From contig NZ_RXLP01000004.1 in NCBI RefSeq assembly GCF_004332295.1, positions 62,001 to 126,000 of the forward strand: a DNA stretch of 64,000 nt, read 5' to 3'. The notes under the pieces are model-generated. The model worked only from the letters and a program-made list of their open reading frames with translations. It ran no database searches and was not told the origin of the DNA. A program made the translations under genes and the position numbers. This stretch comes from Alloscardovia theropitheci (GTDB lineage Bacteria; Actinomycetota; Actinomycetes; Actinomycetales; Bifidobacteriaceae). Positions 9,716 through 18,433 of the stretch are shown here, piece by piece. Positions within the stretch are counted from its first letter, which is position 1, and the number at the start of each line of letters is the position of its first letter.

Positions 9716-11303
9716 AACCACCTCACGTCCAATCAAGCGTGCGCTTGTATCCGTCTTCCACAAGGAAGGCCTCGAAGTTCTTGCTGCCGCCTTTAAACAA
9801 GCTGGAACGACTGTCGTTTCTACTGGATCCACTGCAAAATTCCTTGAGAATCTTGGTGTAAACGTCACTACAGCCGAGCAAGTAACTGGATTTCCTGAGT
9901 GTCTAGAAGGTCGTGTAAAAACGCTTGATCCACATATTCATGCGGGGATTTTAGCCGATATGACTAATCCTGATCATGTTGCACAACTCGACAAGCTTGG
10001 GATTGCACCTTTCGATGCTGTAGTCGTTAATCTCTATCCATTCGCAGATACCGTAAGAGCTGGAGCCTCCGAACCTGACATTATCGAAAAAATCGACATC
10101 GGTGGCCCGTCAATGGTCCGAGGTGCCGCTAAAAATGCCGCAACAGTTGCAGTTATCACAGATCCTCAGGATTATTCGGTGCTTGCAGAGCGTATCGTCA
10201 ACGGCGAAGGTTTCACTCTTCCTGAACGACGTTATTTAGCAGCAAAAGCATTTGCTCATACAGCATCGTATGATGCAACAATTATTGAGTGGGCTTCACA
10301 TCATTGGACGAAGCCTGAGAGCCTAAATAGTGACGATGCCTCTGCTACGTATACTCGCACTTGGGACAAAGCTGCCGTGTTGCGTTACGGAGAGAATTCT
10401 CATCAAAATGCAACCTTGTTCGTAGACCCATTGTCCTCTGGCGATTTTGCACATGTTGAGCAACTCGGCGGCAAGCCTATGAGCTACAACAACTATGTCG
10501 ATGCAGACTCTGCGTGGCGTAGTGTATGGGATTTCAAGAATGAGATAGCGGTAGCCGTTGTAAAGCATTCTAATCCATGTGGTTTAGCTATTGGGGATAC
10601 TGTTGCACAAGCACATAAGAAAGCTCATGCATGTGATCCTATGAGTGCATACGGTGGAGTTATTGCTGCGAATGCTACAGTAACACTCGAAATGGCACAG
10701 TCGGTTAAACCTATTTTTACCGAGGTTATCGTCGCGCCAGACTACGATGACGATGCACTTGAACTATTACAGACAAAGAAAAACCTTCGAATTCTTAAAG
10801 TTCCTGTACCACCAGCATCACATGAACAGTTCCGCCAAATTGATGGAGGGATTCTTGTGCAGGACATGGATGTTTTCCAATCTGAAGGAGATAATCCAGA
10901 TAACTGGACGCTCGTAGCCGGGAAGCCTGCTGATGAAGAGACTTTCAAGGATCTTCAATTCGCATGGAAAGCGGTTCGAAGCGTAAAATCAAACGCTATT
11001 CTTATCGCTCATGATGGCGCAACTGTCGGTATTGGCATGGGGCAAGTCAATCGAGTTGATTCATCACATCTTGCTGTAGAACGTGCAAATACCTTAGCCA
11101 ATGGTGAAAATCGCACACAAAATGCTGTTGCTGCTTCCGACGCATTCTTCCCATTTGCTGATGGTATGAAGATTCTCACAGATGCAGGAGTAAAGGCTAC
11201 CGTTCACCCAGGCGGATCAATCCGAGATAACGAAGTATTTGAAGCTGCAAAAGAAGCTGGCATAACAATGTATGTCACAGGCACTCGTCACTTCTTCCAC
11301 TAA
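9708..11303 (+). CDS. purH: Bifunctional AICAR transformylase/IMP cyclohydrolase
   Basis: Catalyses the last two steps of IMP synthesis. The 531-residue protein has the N-terminal MGS-like cyclohydrolase domain ([25 protein letters not shown]) and the C-terminal AICAR transformylase domain ([21 protein letters not shown], and the terminal block [12 protein letters not shown]). The start at 9708 follows a GGAGG ribosome-binding site at 9696-9701; an in-frame upstream ATG at 9651 lies inside the preceding gene and is not used. The frame overlaps the DUF6350 gene by 8 bases. Confidence 0.95.
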   Translation: MSETTSRPIKRALVSVFHKEGLEVLAAAFKQAGTTVVSTGSTAKFLENLGVNVTTAEQVTGFPECLEGRVKTLDPHIHAGILADMTNPDHVAQLDKLGIAPFDAVVVNLYPFADTVRAGASEPDIIEKIDIGGPSMVRGAAKNAATVAVITDPQDYSVLAERIVNGEGFTLPERRYLAAKAFAHTASYDATIIEWASHHWTKPESLNSDDASATYTRTWDKAAVLRYGENSHQNATLFVDPLSSGDFAHVEQLGGKPMSYNNYVDADSAWRSVWDFKNEIAVAVVKHSNPCGLAIGDTVAQAHKKAHACDPMSAYGGVIAANATVTLEMAQSVKPIFTEVIVAPDYDDDALELLQTKKNLRILKVPVPPASHEQFRQIDGGILVQDMDVFQSEGDNPDNWTLVAGKPADEETFKDLQFAWKAVRSVKSNAILIAHDGATVGIGMGQVNRVDSSHLAVERANTLANGENRTQNAVAASDAFFPFADGMKILTDAGVKATVHPGGSIRDNEVFEAAKEAGITMYVTGTRHFFH

Positions 11304-11320
11304 ACAAGAATAATCATTAT

Positions 11321-11376
11321 CCGATGCGCCCTACAATTTGATTAATCATAATCCACTCACTAGGAGAGCGCATCGG
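11321..11376 (+). promoter_or_regulatory. Structured leader masking a ribosome-binding site
   Basis: CCGATGCGC at 11321-11329 pairs perfectly with GCGCATCGG at 11368-11376. The pairing can continue, past a small bulge, between CCTA (11330-11333) and TAGG (11361-11364), which is part of the TAGGAGAG ribosome-binding site of the short leader frame. This could hold translation initiation closed. It might alternatively act as a weak end signal for purH, but no T tract follows. Confidence 0.5.
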
Positions 11377-11427
11377 ATGATGTATCAAGTACTATCACAG
11401 TTATTTTGGAATCAGATCGGACAGTAA
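11377..11427 (+). CDS. Putative 16-residue leader peptide
   Basis: A short frame MMYQVLSQLFWNQIGQ follows a good TAGGAG ribosome-binding site. Its TAA overlaps the next ATG by one base (TAATG), the classic coupling arrangement. The DUF3017 gene itself has no visible ribosome-binding site, which makes translation through this leader likely. No run of regulatory codons stands out. It is a prediction from layout only. Confidence 0.45.
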   Translation: MMYQVLSQLFWNQIGQ

Positions 11428-11699
11428 TGCCAAAATCACAGCCACATCATATACAACCTATTTGGCCAAGTTTGACAACTGTAGTTATACTCATAGTTTG
11501 TTCAGTTCTAGCTTGGTTCGGTTTTGTTGACATTGCGACGTATCTTATTGCAGCTTATGCGTTGGTCATGGGAATAGCTCGAGTAATTTTACGAGATAAA
11601 TCCCCATGGAAAGTACGTTCTGTTATATTTGATTCAATTATTAGCTTCGGGTTAGCAATAGGCTTAGTAGTAACGTATATCAGTATTATTCTCATCTGA
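11427..11699 (+). CDS. DUF3017-type small membrane protein
   Basis: A 90-residue protein with three predicted membrane helices (WPSLTTVVILIVCSVLAWFG; TYLIAAYALVMGIARVIL; SIISFGLAIGLVVTYISIIL). The central ARVILRDKSPWKVRS loop resembles DUF3017 proteins, which in actinobacteria lie close to purine and folate genes. Function unknown. A TTG at 11406 could extend the frame, but the ATG at 11427 overlapping the leader stop is more convincing. A strong bidirectional terminator follows. Confidence 0.65.
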   Translation: MPKSQPHHIQPIWPSLTTVVILIVCSVLAWFGFVDIATYLIAAYALVMGIARVILRDKSPWKVRSVIFDSIISFGLAIGLVVTYISIILI

Positions 11700-11719
11700 A
11701 ATACGTTACAACACATAAA

Positions 11720-11765
11720 AAAGTTGGGCCTCACCAGTAGCTTTTAACTGGTGAGGCCCAACTCT
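11720..11765. terminator. Bidirectional intrinsic terminator
   Basis: A long near-perfect hairpin, AGTTGGGCCTCACCAGT paired with ACTGGTGAGGCCCAACT, is flanked by an A-rich run on the left and T-containing sequence on the right. It separates the plus-strand DUF3017 gene from the minus-strand aquaporin gene and can serve both. Confidence 0.85.
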
Positions 11766-11785
11766 TAGCTCTAGTTCAAATCTAT

Positions 11786-12790
11786 CTATTCTTTTGATTG
11801 ACTATCTTTATCTGTACTAGATTCATTGATGGTATCAGTTTCAATAATTACTTCAGGTAATTCTTGTTCATCAATATCGTCATTTTCATCTACCGATTCG
11901 GAATCGATATCATCATCCTCTTCAAGAGCAGCAGCTTCTTGCTCTAAACGCAATGCAGCTACTGCAGCCTCTGTCTCAGCACGCTGAGCTTGAACTGAGT
12001 CGCGAATAATGAAACCAAATGCCACAAGAGCAGCAGCTACAAAAGGCGCGACCCAAAATACCCAAAGCTGAGTGAGTGGGTCAACTTTCATAGAACCAAA
12101 ATGCCCGATGATGGCAATACCAGTTGAACGAGCAGGGTTCATACCGGCTCCATCAAGAAGGAAGCTTGCCATTGCACCGATACCATAGGCACCTGCAATA
12201 GCGATACTATGATTCTTGTGAGCAGAGCCATTAGAACGTACGGTTGCAAAGAATGCAGCAACCACAATTATGGTGAATATAATCTCAACAGCTACTGCTG
12301 CACGAATTCCAAATGTCAAACCAGTATTTTGACCAAGAAGAGCAGAAGCTGGATTATTTGAATCGAATCCATTTACTCCTAATGTGAGCCATGTGCTCAT
12401 CTGGATTTGTTGTGATGTAGGTGTGAGAAGGTACCAAACGCCTGCACCAGCAAGAGCACCCAAAATTTGAACAACAATGTACAAGATGCCATCAAGCCAG
12501 TTAGTGACGCCAGTAAGAATGCCTGCAAAGGAAATGGCTGGGTTGAAGTGGCCGCCCGAAGCTCTTCCAAAAGTAAGAGAAGCCACACCATAAGCAAGAG
12601 CAGTTCCTACACCTACAACTAGAAGGATTGAATTTGAATTGATAATCGTTCCCCAAGTACTCAAAGCATAAATCGCAAAAGTGATGAAAGCTGTACCAGC
12701 AAATTCTGCTGCAACTCGCACCAGTCGATTTGGGCTCAACATATGAGAAGCCTTAGGAGACTGAGATGTATACACTAAGTTATCTGTCAT
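11786..12790 (-). CDS. MIP/aquaporin-family channel with acidic tail
   Basis: Six-helix channel of the major intrinsic protein family (334 residues). The two pore motifs are NPA at 83-85 (GGHFNPAIS) and NPA at 218-220 (GMNPARSTG); Arg221 is the filter arginine. The residue 12 positions before the second NPA Asn is Ala206, where water-specific AqpZ has His, so the pore may be wider than a strict water channel (inference). The last 70-80 residues are a coiled, highly acidic cytoplasmic extension rich in Glu and Asp, not part of the fold. It is transcribed alone, divergently from the rluB-like gene, between a terminator and a palindromic promoter region. Confidence 0.85.
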   Translation of the reverse strand: MTDNLVYTSQSPKASHMLSPNRLVRVAAEFAGTAFITFAIYALSTWGTIINSNSILLVVGVGTALAYGVASLTFGRASGGHFNPAISFAGILTGVTNWLDGILYIVVQILGALAGAGVWYLLTPTSQQIQMSTWLTLGVNGFDSNNPASALLGQNTGLTFGIRAAVAVEIIFTIIVVAAFFATVRSNGSAHKNHSIAIAGAYGIGAMASFLLDGAGMNPARSTGIAIIGHFGSMKVDPLTQLWVFWVAPFVAAALVAFGFIIRDSVQAQRAETEAAVAALRLEQEAAALEEDDDIDSESVDENDDIDEQELPEVIIETDTINESSTDKDSQSKE

Positions 12791-12837
12791 AATACCTCGC
12801 TTTTAGTGAACTTAGTTATTCTATCAAGGGCTACACC

Positions 12838-12843
12838 TATAAT
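12838..12843 (+). promoter_or_regulatory. -10 element for the rluB-like gene
   Basis: TATAAT lies 43 bases before the ATG of the pseudouridine synthase. No good -35 hexamer is seen at 16-18 bases upstream, which suggests either a weak promoter or one needing an activator. Confidence 0.45.
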
Positions 12844-12860
12844 GAATATGTTCATATTCA
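12843..12860. promoter_or_regulatory. Operator-like palindrome between divergent genes
   Basis: TGAATATGTTCATATTCA has perfect 8-base arms around TT. It begins at the last base of the TATAAT box and sits in the intergenic region shared by the minus-strand channel gene and the plus-strand rluB-like gene. The position fits a repressor site; the regulator is unknown. Confidence 0.5.
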
Positions 12861-12885
12861 ATATATAGGCCACGTTGGGAGAACG

Positions 12886-13659
12886 ATGCCACATCCATAT
12901 TCCCGCGCTAAGAAAGCGCATGAAGAAACAAATTCCGGAATTCGCTTACAAAAGGTACTTGCTCAAGCAGGCTTTGGTTCTCGTCGTAAATGCGAAACAA
13001 TGATTACTGATGGAAGAGTTGAAGTAGATGGCGAATTAATTACTGAATTAGGTACACGTGTTGATCCTCAAAAACAGGAAATTCGCGTCGACGGTTCACG
13101 TATACGTTTAACGAATAAGCACATCACTATGGCGTTAAATAAGCCAAAAAGAGTGCTATCAGCAATGGACGATAAAAAAGGTCGCTGGACTCTTCGAGAT
13201 ATCATCGGGGACGGGTATGAAAGAGTATTCCACATGGGAAGACTCGATTATGATTCCGAAGGTCTTATCCTTATGACGGACGATGGAGAGCTCGCTCAGC
13301 ATGTTATGCATCCGAAGTACGAGGTTGCAAAGACATATATCGTCACGGTTGAAGGACACATTGGTGGAAATGTAGCTCGTCGTCTTGTCACTACAGGTGT
13401 TCAACTTGACGATGGTTGGATTAAGCTTGATCAATGCACTGTCTTAGATCAGTCACGTGAATTTTCTATGCTACGCGTAGTTTTGCACTCGGGTAGGAAC
13501 CGAATTGTACGTCGTATTTTCGGCGCACTTGGTTTCCCAGTAGTAAGACTCGTGCGTACACAGATTGGCCCAATCAAGCTTGGCGAAGTAAAACCCGGCT
13601 CGTATCGTATCCTTTCTAAAGCTGAAGTTGATTCTTTGTCTAAGGCGGTGGGGCTATGA
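12886..13659 (+). CDS. rluB: rRNA/RNA pseudouridine synthase, RluB/RsuA type
   Basis: RsuA-family pseudouridine synthase (257 residues). An N-terminal S4 RNA-binding domain (residues about 18-75, [17 protein letters not shown]) is followed by the catalytic domain with the nucleophilic Asp at residue 121 in [10 protein letters not shown]. Downstream [10 protein letters not shown] is typical. Probably modifies 23S rRNA; the exact uridine cannot be read from sequence. Its TGA overlaps the start of cmk-der by 4 bases (ATGA). In many actinobacteria scpA-scpB precede this gene, but here an unrelated channel gene does. Confidence 0.9.
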   Translation: MPHPYSRAKKAHEETNSGIRLQKVLAQAGFGSRRKCETMITDGRVEVDGELITELGTRVDPQKQEIRVDGSRIRLTNKHITMALNKPKRVLSAMDDKKGRWTLRDIIGDGYERVFHMGRLDYDSEGLILMTDDGELAQHVMHPKYEVAKTYIVTVEGHIGGNVARRLVTTGVQLDDGWIKLDQCTVLDQSREFSMLRVVLHSGRNRIVRRIFGALGFPVVRLVRTQIGPIKLGEVKPGSYRILSKAEVDSLSKAVGL

Positions 13660-15836
13660 TTACCGTTGCAATTGATGGACCATCTGGTGTAGGAAAGTCA
13701 AGCACTTCTCGAGCGCTAGCTCAACATTTTGGCTATGCTTATCTTGATACAGGGGCCATGTATCGTGCATGTGCATGGTGGTGCATGGACCACGGTGAAG
13801 CTCTTGATATGACTGATACCGATAGTCAGACAGAGCATCGGTTAACTGAGCTCGTTGCTCAATTCTTTACTGACGATCATTTTGATATTTCTCTTGATCC
13901 GTCCCATCCAGGAGTTTTCTGTGATGGCAAGGATTTGAGCGAAGTAATACGTTCTGATGAAGTAGCTCAGCATGTTTCTGCAGTATCATCAATTATTCCT
14001 ATCCGTAATCTGCTTATTGCTGCGCAAAGAGCGTATATTGCTGGCGAAGAAAATCCTCAAGGATTTTCTAATGGGGCAGGAATAGTCGTTGAAGGACGTG
14101 ATATCACATCTGTCGTTGCTCCTGATGCTGAAGTTCGTGTATTGCTAACAGCCCGAGAAGATGTTCGTCAGCAACGCAGAAATAAGCAGAATAGCGAGAA
14201 GACCGTAACCTCGTCTGATACGCTATCTGCAACGTCAGCTATTTCCGGAGATGATGTAGCTGCTCGTGATGCAAAAGACTCACAAGTAACATCATTCCTC
14301 GAAGCTGGTGACGGCGTAACAACTGTCGACAATTCCGATATGAGCTTCGAACAAACTCTCCAAGTACTCATCGATATGGTTGACAATGCTATTGATGAGC
14401 AGCTCTTCGGCACATATGTTGATAACCTCAACGAGTACGAGTTGGAAGAGGGAGATGAAGCCTACCTTACCGGTGACGAGCTTGAGGAACACGATAACGA
14501 TGACGCCATAGATAATACAGTAGGAGTTCTTGCTGTAGTTGGCCGTCCAAACGTTGGTAAATCAACATTAGTAAATCGTATATTGGGACGTCGTGCTGCG
14601 ATTGTAGAAGACACTCCTGGTGTTACCCGCGATCGTGTCACATATGAGGCTGAATGGTCAGGTACTCGTTTCCAGCTGGTCGATACAGGTGGTTGGGAGG
14701 CCGATGTAGAGGGCATTGATTCAGCTATTGCTTCACAGGCTCAAATTGCTGTTCAACTCGCTGACGCGGTTTTGCTCGTTGTTGATGGAATTGTTGGTTT
14801 AACAGCGAGTGATGAAAGAATCGTTTCTATGCTTCGCGCTGCTGGTAAACCTGTAGTCGTCGCAGTAAATAAGCTTGATACTCAGATGCTTGAGTACCAA
14901 GCTGCTGAATTCTGGAATCTCGGATTAGGTGAGCCGTACGCTATATCTGCTATGCATGGTCGCGGTGTTGGTGATTTGCTGGACGTTGCTTTGAAGAAAT
15001 TAGCGCAAGCAGAAAAGACTTCAGGACTACTTACACCAACTCATCTTCGCCGAGTGGCATTAGTTGGACGTCCAAATGTAGGTAAATCATCATTGCTCAA
15101 TCAGCTATCCGGTGAGAATCGTGCGGTTGTCAGCGATATAGCGGGAACTACAAGAGATCCTGTGGATGAAGTTGTAAATGTCGGTGGGGAAGACTGGCTC
15201 TTCATAGATACTGCTGGTATTAAGCGTCGCCTTCATAAGCAATCCGGCGCTGATTACTATTCGAGTTTACGTACTCAGGCGGCTATCGAACGTTCTGAAC
15301 TCGCTTTGGTTCTTTTCGACGTATCACAGCCAATTTCTGATCAAGACTTAAAGGTCATGAGCCAAGCAGTTGATGCTGGTCGAGCTGTTGTCCTCGTGTT
15401 CAATAAGTGGGATTTGCTCGATGATTTTGGTCGTCAACGTATTGAGCGTTTGTGGGCTACTGAGTTCAATCGCGTTACTTGGGCGCAGCGTATTAACTTA
15501 TCGGCGCTTACCGGGTGGCATACGAACCGTTTGAAGTTAGCAATGGATACTGCATTAGAGAACTGGGAAAAGCGTATTTCCACTGGTCGCTTAAATTCCT
15601 TCCTTGGCCAGCTTCAAGCAGCTCATCCACATCCACTTCGTGGAGGAAAGCAGCCTAGAATCTTGTTCGCTACTCAAGCATCAAGTCGTCCGCCACGTTT
15701 CGTTATTTTTACGACCGGATTCTTGGATCATAGTTATCGACGCTTTATCGAGCATTCTTTACGTGATGAATTTGGTTTCGAAGGTACGCCAATTCAGATT
15801 TCGATTAACGTTCGAGAGAAGAAAAAGCGTAAGTAA
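13656..15836 (+). CDS. cmk-der: Cytidylate kinase fused to GTPase Der
   Basis: A 726-residue fusion. Residues 1 to about 240 are cytidylate kinase, with P-loop GPSGVGKSS (8-16), [21 protein letters not shown] and the RDAKDS substrate block. An acidic linker of roughly 45 residues leads to the ribosome-assembly GTPase Der, with two G domains: GRPNVGKS near 295-302 and again near 471-478, each with downstream DTAG/DTGG and NKLD/NKWD motifs. A C-terminal KH-like domain ends in basic residues (REKKKRK). The kinase makes CDP/dCDP; Der acts in 50S maturation. The same fusion is known from Bifidobacterium. No stop or frameshift separates the halves. Translationally coupled to the upstream gene. Confidence 0.95.
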   Translation: MITVAIDGPSGVGKSSTSRALAQHFGYAYLDTGAMYRACAWWCMDHGEALDMTDTDSQTEHRLTELVAQFFTDDHFDISLDPSHPGVFCDGKDLSEVIRSDEVAQHVSAVSSIIPIRNLLIAAQRAYIAGEENPQGFSNGAGIVVEGRDITSVVAPDAEVRVLLTAREDVRQQRRNKQNSEKTVTSSDTLSATSAISGDDVAARDAKDSQVTSFLEAGDGVTTVDNSDMSFEQTLQVLIDMVDNAIDEQLFGTYVDNLNEYELEEGDEAYLTGDELEEHDNDDAIDNTVGVLAVVGRPNVGKSTLVNRILGRRAAIVEDTPGVTRDRVTYEAEWSGTRFQLVDTGGWEADVEGIDSAIASQAQIAVQLADAVLLVVDGIVGLTASDERIVSMLRAAGKPVVVAVNKLDTQMLEYQAAEFWNLGLGEPYAISAMHGRGVGDLLDVALKKLAQAEKTSGLLTPTHLRRVALVGRPNVGKSSLLNQLSGENRAVVSDIAGTTRDPVDEVVNVGGEDWLFIDTAGIKRRLHKQSGADYYSSLRTQAAIERSELALVLFDVSQPISDQDLKVMSQAVDAGRAVVLVFNKWDLLDDFGRQRIERLWATEFNRVTWAQRINLSALTGWHTNRLKLAMDTALENWEKRISTGRLNSFLGQLQAAHPHPLRGGKQPRILFATQASSRPPRFVIFTTGFLDHSYRRFIEHSLRDEFGFEGTPIQISINVREKKKRK

Positions 15837-15875
15837 TTCTTCAAGAAATAGAGGATGATCACGTTTCCTAATGAT

Positions 15876-15908
15876 GGGGCTAAGCATGTAATTGTTTAGC
15901 CCCTCGTC
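15876..15908 (+). terminator. Intrinsic terminator after cmk-der
   Basis: GGGGCTAA at 15876-15883 pairs with TTAGCCCC at 15896-15903, followed by TCGTCTT. It closes the rluB/cmk-der transcript before the regulator gene. Confidence 0.75.
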
Positions 15909-16027
15909 TTATATACCCGTAGCGTTCATACACTTAAAAGACATATTTCTCTGTACTAAAAACGACACGCAGAATTTCACAGTACGGTGAAACGTCCACA
16001 CAAAGTGCATTTTTGCGAAAAGTACTC

Positions 16028-16033
16028 TATAAT
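16028..16033 (+). promoter_or_regulatory. -10 element for the PafBC-like gene
   Basis: TATAAT, 40 bases before the ATG. The -35 region (about 16005-16015) has no close match to TTGACA. Together with the terminator just upstream, this suggests the regulator gene starts its own transcript. Confidence 0.45.
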
Positions 16034-16072
16034 GAATGTGTTATTGAGAATTTATACTAAACGCGAGGACTG

Positions 16073-18013
16073 ATGGCTGAAGGATCTTCTCACGGAAGGC
16101 GACGTTTTTCTGATAAGTGGGGAAAGCACGAGTTAGATGTATTAGCAGTGCTTTCATCTGCATTCCCACAATGGTTAACATCTCGTCAAATTGCACAGCG
16201 AGTTAAAGCATACGCAGATTCATATGGAGAGCTTGCGGATCAGGCTGCAAAAGCAGCTTTCGCAAAGCAATTCCAAAGAGATCGTGCAAAGTTAACAGCA
16301 ATGGGAATTGCAATTGAATCGAGGCAACCAGAGTATTCATCAAAATCTGAAGGACAGGATTTTGCATCATACCGGTTGCAATTAGGGGATGAACCACGCA
16401 CCCGTATGCATTTTGAAGCTGAAGAGTTACCAATTCTGGCAGCAGCTAATTATTTAGCACGCTCGTTGGCCATGTCAGCTAAGCCTACAGACAAGAAAAG
16501 CGACGATAAGCGTGCGCATAAGACATCACGTACTCAACCGCATGTAGCTCAAACGCCAACGCCTGGTCTTGGTCTTGATTCCATTGCTCCAGGTATTGGA
16601 ACTCAATCAATTCCTGAGAATCTCATTCGTGTCGTTGATTCGCGACGTTTTACGGCTACAGTTATGGTTGATGGCGAAAGCATTAATGTAGCGTATACTG
16701 ATTCAGACGATTTGGCATCATACGTTCTAGAACATCCCGGAGCTACGATTGTTAGCCCTCAAGAAGCCGTAGATGCTTTCGTGCGACGATTGAACTCTGC
16801 AGTGGCATTCAAAGAAGCGGATGTCAAACCATCCAAGAAGAGCGCATTGATACCAGTGGATCAGTTACAAAAGCAGTTAGATTCGCAGGCTTCTGACGAG
16901 GATTCGGATTCAAAGTCTGATCGCAAAACATCAACTTTCCAAACTGGATCTGAGGTTGACCGTCGTTTACGTTTGATGCTCTTCCTGTCTGCACACTTGG
17001 GAGAAGAATATCTTTTAAGTGAATTGGCGGAAAGGTTTATAGCTGTTCCAAAGACCCCTGAAGAGGAAAAGAAGAACGTACAAACTATCCGCAAGGATAT
17101 TGGTACGTTGACAACTGTTTCAGATGACGGCGAGCTGGCTGGAAGTCAGTTCTTCGATATTGATTGGTCTTTGCTTGAAGCTGAAGGAATTGTATCCGCA
17201 ACAAATTCCTTAGGTCTTGAACGACTCGCTGGTGTTTCGCCACAGTATCTAAGTCTGCTGACGGCATCAATTAGTTATCTTGCGCATTCTCCATTAATGT
17301 CAGATGAATATCGCAAGAGTGCCGATGATTTGTATGATCGATTACTTGAAGAAACAACCGCTCCAAGCGACGCCCCTTGGCTAAGTCTTACCGGATATGA
17401 GTTAGAACCAGCAAGTTATCAAGTTGTTAATGATGCCATTTCACGTGGTAATTTGCTTGATATGGACTACACTGACGGAGCTGGACGCACTCGCCATAAG
17501 CTCGTTGCACCTGCACGAATTTACGTTGATGAAGGCGTGTATTACGCAGCCGTATGGACTGGGGTAACTGACGAGGATCGAAAGTATCCGAGTGATCGTG
17601 CGTATGATGCTGATGTACCACGTCATACGCCACTTCGTAATGAGAAATCTGCTCAATGGCAGACATTACGCCTTGCGCGCATTGGCCGTGTTGAAAGCGT
17701 AGAACCAAGTCATGCTATAGACATCCCGGATGTGCCATTGGCAGAACTTCGTGAGTGGAATTTTGAAAACGGTACACCTGCCGTATTCGTAACTGATGAA
17801 AAGAACCTCCCATTTATCTTCGGTCTTCAAGATGCGAAGGTAGAAGATTATGAGAACGGCCAGAAGATTCATTTGACTGTTTCTTCTGACTCATGGTTTG
17901 TTGCTTTCTGTATTGCCCATGCACGTCATATCACTGCTGTAGGTCCTGCTACTTTGCAGTCCATGTGCGTTGCACGTGCGGAGCATGAGCTTAGTTTGAA
18001 TACGGAGAATTAA
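16073..18013 (+). CDS. PafBC-type fused WYL-domain transcription regulator
   Basis: A 646-residue protein that looks like PafB and PafC joined in one chain. The first HTH region is at about residues 15-100 (HELDVLAVLSSAFPQWLTSRQIAQRV), followed by a WYL-type segment. A second HTH starts near residue 296 (RRLRLMLFLSAHLGEEYLLSELAERF), followed by a C-terminal WYL region (SYQVVNDAISRGNLLDMDY, then the GRVESVEPSHA block). In mycobacteria PafBC activates the RecA/LexA-independent DNA-damage response, and WYL domains sense nucleic-acid ligands. No pafA, pup or proteasome gene is in the window. The assignment is by domain order; the targets are unknown. Confidence 0.8.
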   Translation: MAEGSSHGRRRFSDKWGKHELDVLAVLSSAFPQWLTSRQIAQRVKAYADSYGELADQAAKAAFAKQFQRDRAKLTAMGIAIESRQPEYSSKSEGQDFASYRLQLGDEPRTRMHFEAEELPILAAANYLARSLAMSAKPTDKKSDDKRAHKTSRTQPHVAQTPTPGLGLDSIAPGIGTQSIPENLIRVVDSRRFTATVMVDGESINVAYTDSDDLASYVLEHPGATIVSPQEAVDAFVRRLNSAVAFKEADVKPSKKSALIPVDQLQKQLDSQASDEDSDSKSDRKTSTFQTGSEVDRRLRLMLFLSAHLGEEYLLSELAERFIAVPKTPEEEKKNVQTIRKDIGTLTTVSDDGELAGSQFFDIDWSLLEAEGIVSATNSLGLERLAGVSPQYLSLLTASISYLAHSPLMSDEYRKSADDLYDRLLEETTAPSDAPWLSLTGYELEPASYQVVNDAISRGNLLDMDYTDGAGRTRHKLVAPARIYVDEGVYYAAVWTGVTDEDRKYPSDRAYDADVPRHTPLRNEKSAQWQTLRLARIGRVESVEPSHAIDIPDVPLAELREWNFENGTPAVFVTDEKNLPFIFGLQDAKVEDYENGQKIHLTVSSDSWFVAFCIAHARHITAVGPATLQSMCVARAEHELSLNTEN

Positions 18014-18016
18014 CGC

Positions 18017-18412
18017 ATGGTACCAGTCTGGGTATGGATTCTTCTGTGGATTTTTTTGTTCGCTAATTTCAGTTTTGGCGTATATTATGTTATCCGTCAT
18101 GGACTTGATGCCCTCACAAAAGCAGGGAAAACAGGCTCTGAAATTAGCGATATTCTTTCTCGTATGGAAGACAAGGACTCTAGCATAGAGCCCGAAGATG
18201 CTTCACCATACTTCACCCGTCCTCTTAGCGACGTCGCAGATAGATATACACGTACTCGGCAAAGGGTAGAAGAACGTCATAAGAAGCGCGATATCCGATA
18301 CGCTCGCATACGTGAGCGTTGGAATGATTATTCCCACAATGATCTTGAAGATATCGCACAATCTATAGAATCTACCGCTCAAAACAGCGATAACCGCGCA
18401 CAAGAAGCTTAA
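18017..18412 (+). CDS. Small single-pass membrane protein, unknown
   Basis: I do not recognise a family. The 131-residue protein has a Trp-rich N-terminal membrane helix (residues about 3-25: VPVWVWILLWIFLFANFSFG), then a highly charged, helical cytoplasmic-type region with many Arg, Lys, Asp and Glu. It starts 4 bases after the PafBC-like stop and ends 22 bases before the helicase gene, so it is probably part of the same transcript. The layout resembles small actinobacterial membrane proteins found next to HelY, but no function can be assigned. Confidence 0.7.
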   Translation: MVPVWVWILLWIFLFANFSFGVYYVIRHGLDALTKAGKTGSEISDILSRMEDKDSSIEPEDASPYFTRPLSDVADRYTRTRQRVEERHKKRDIRYARIRERWNDYSHNDLEDIAQSIESTAQNSDNRAQEA

Positions 18413-18433
18413 AGCGAACTGTAATTACATTAT

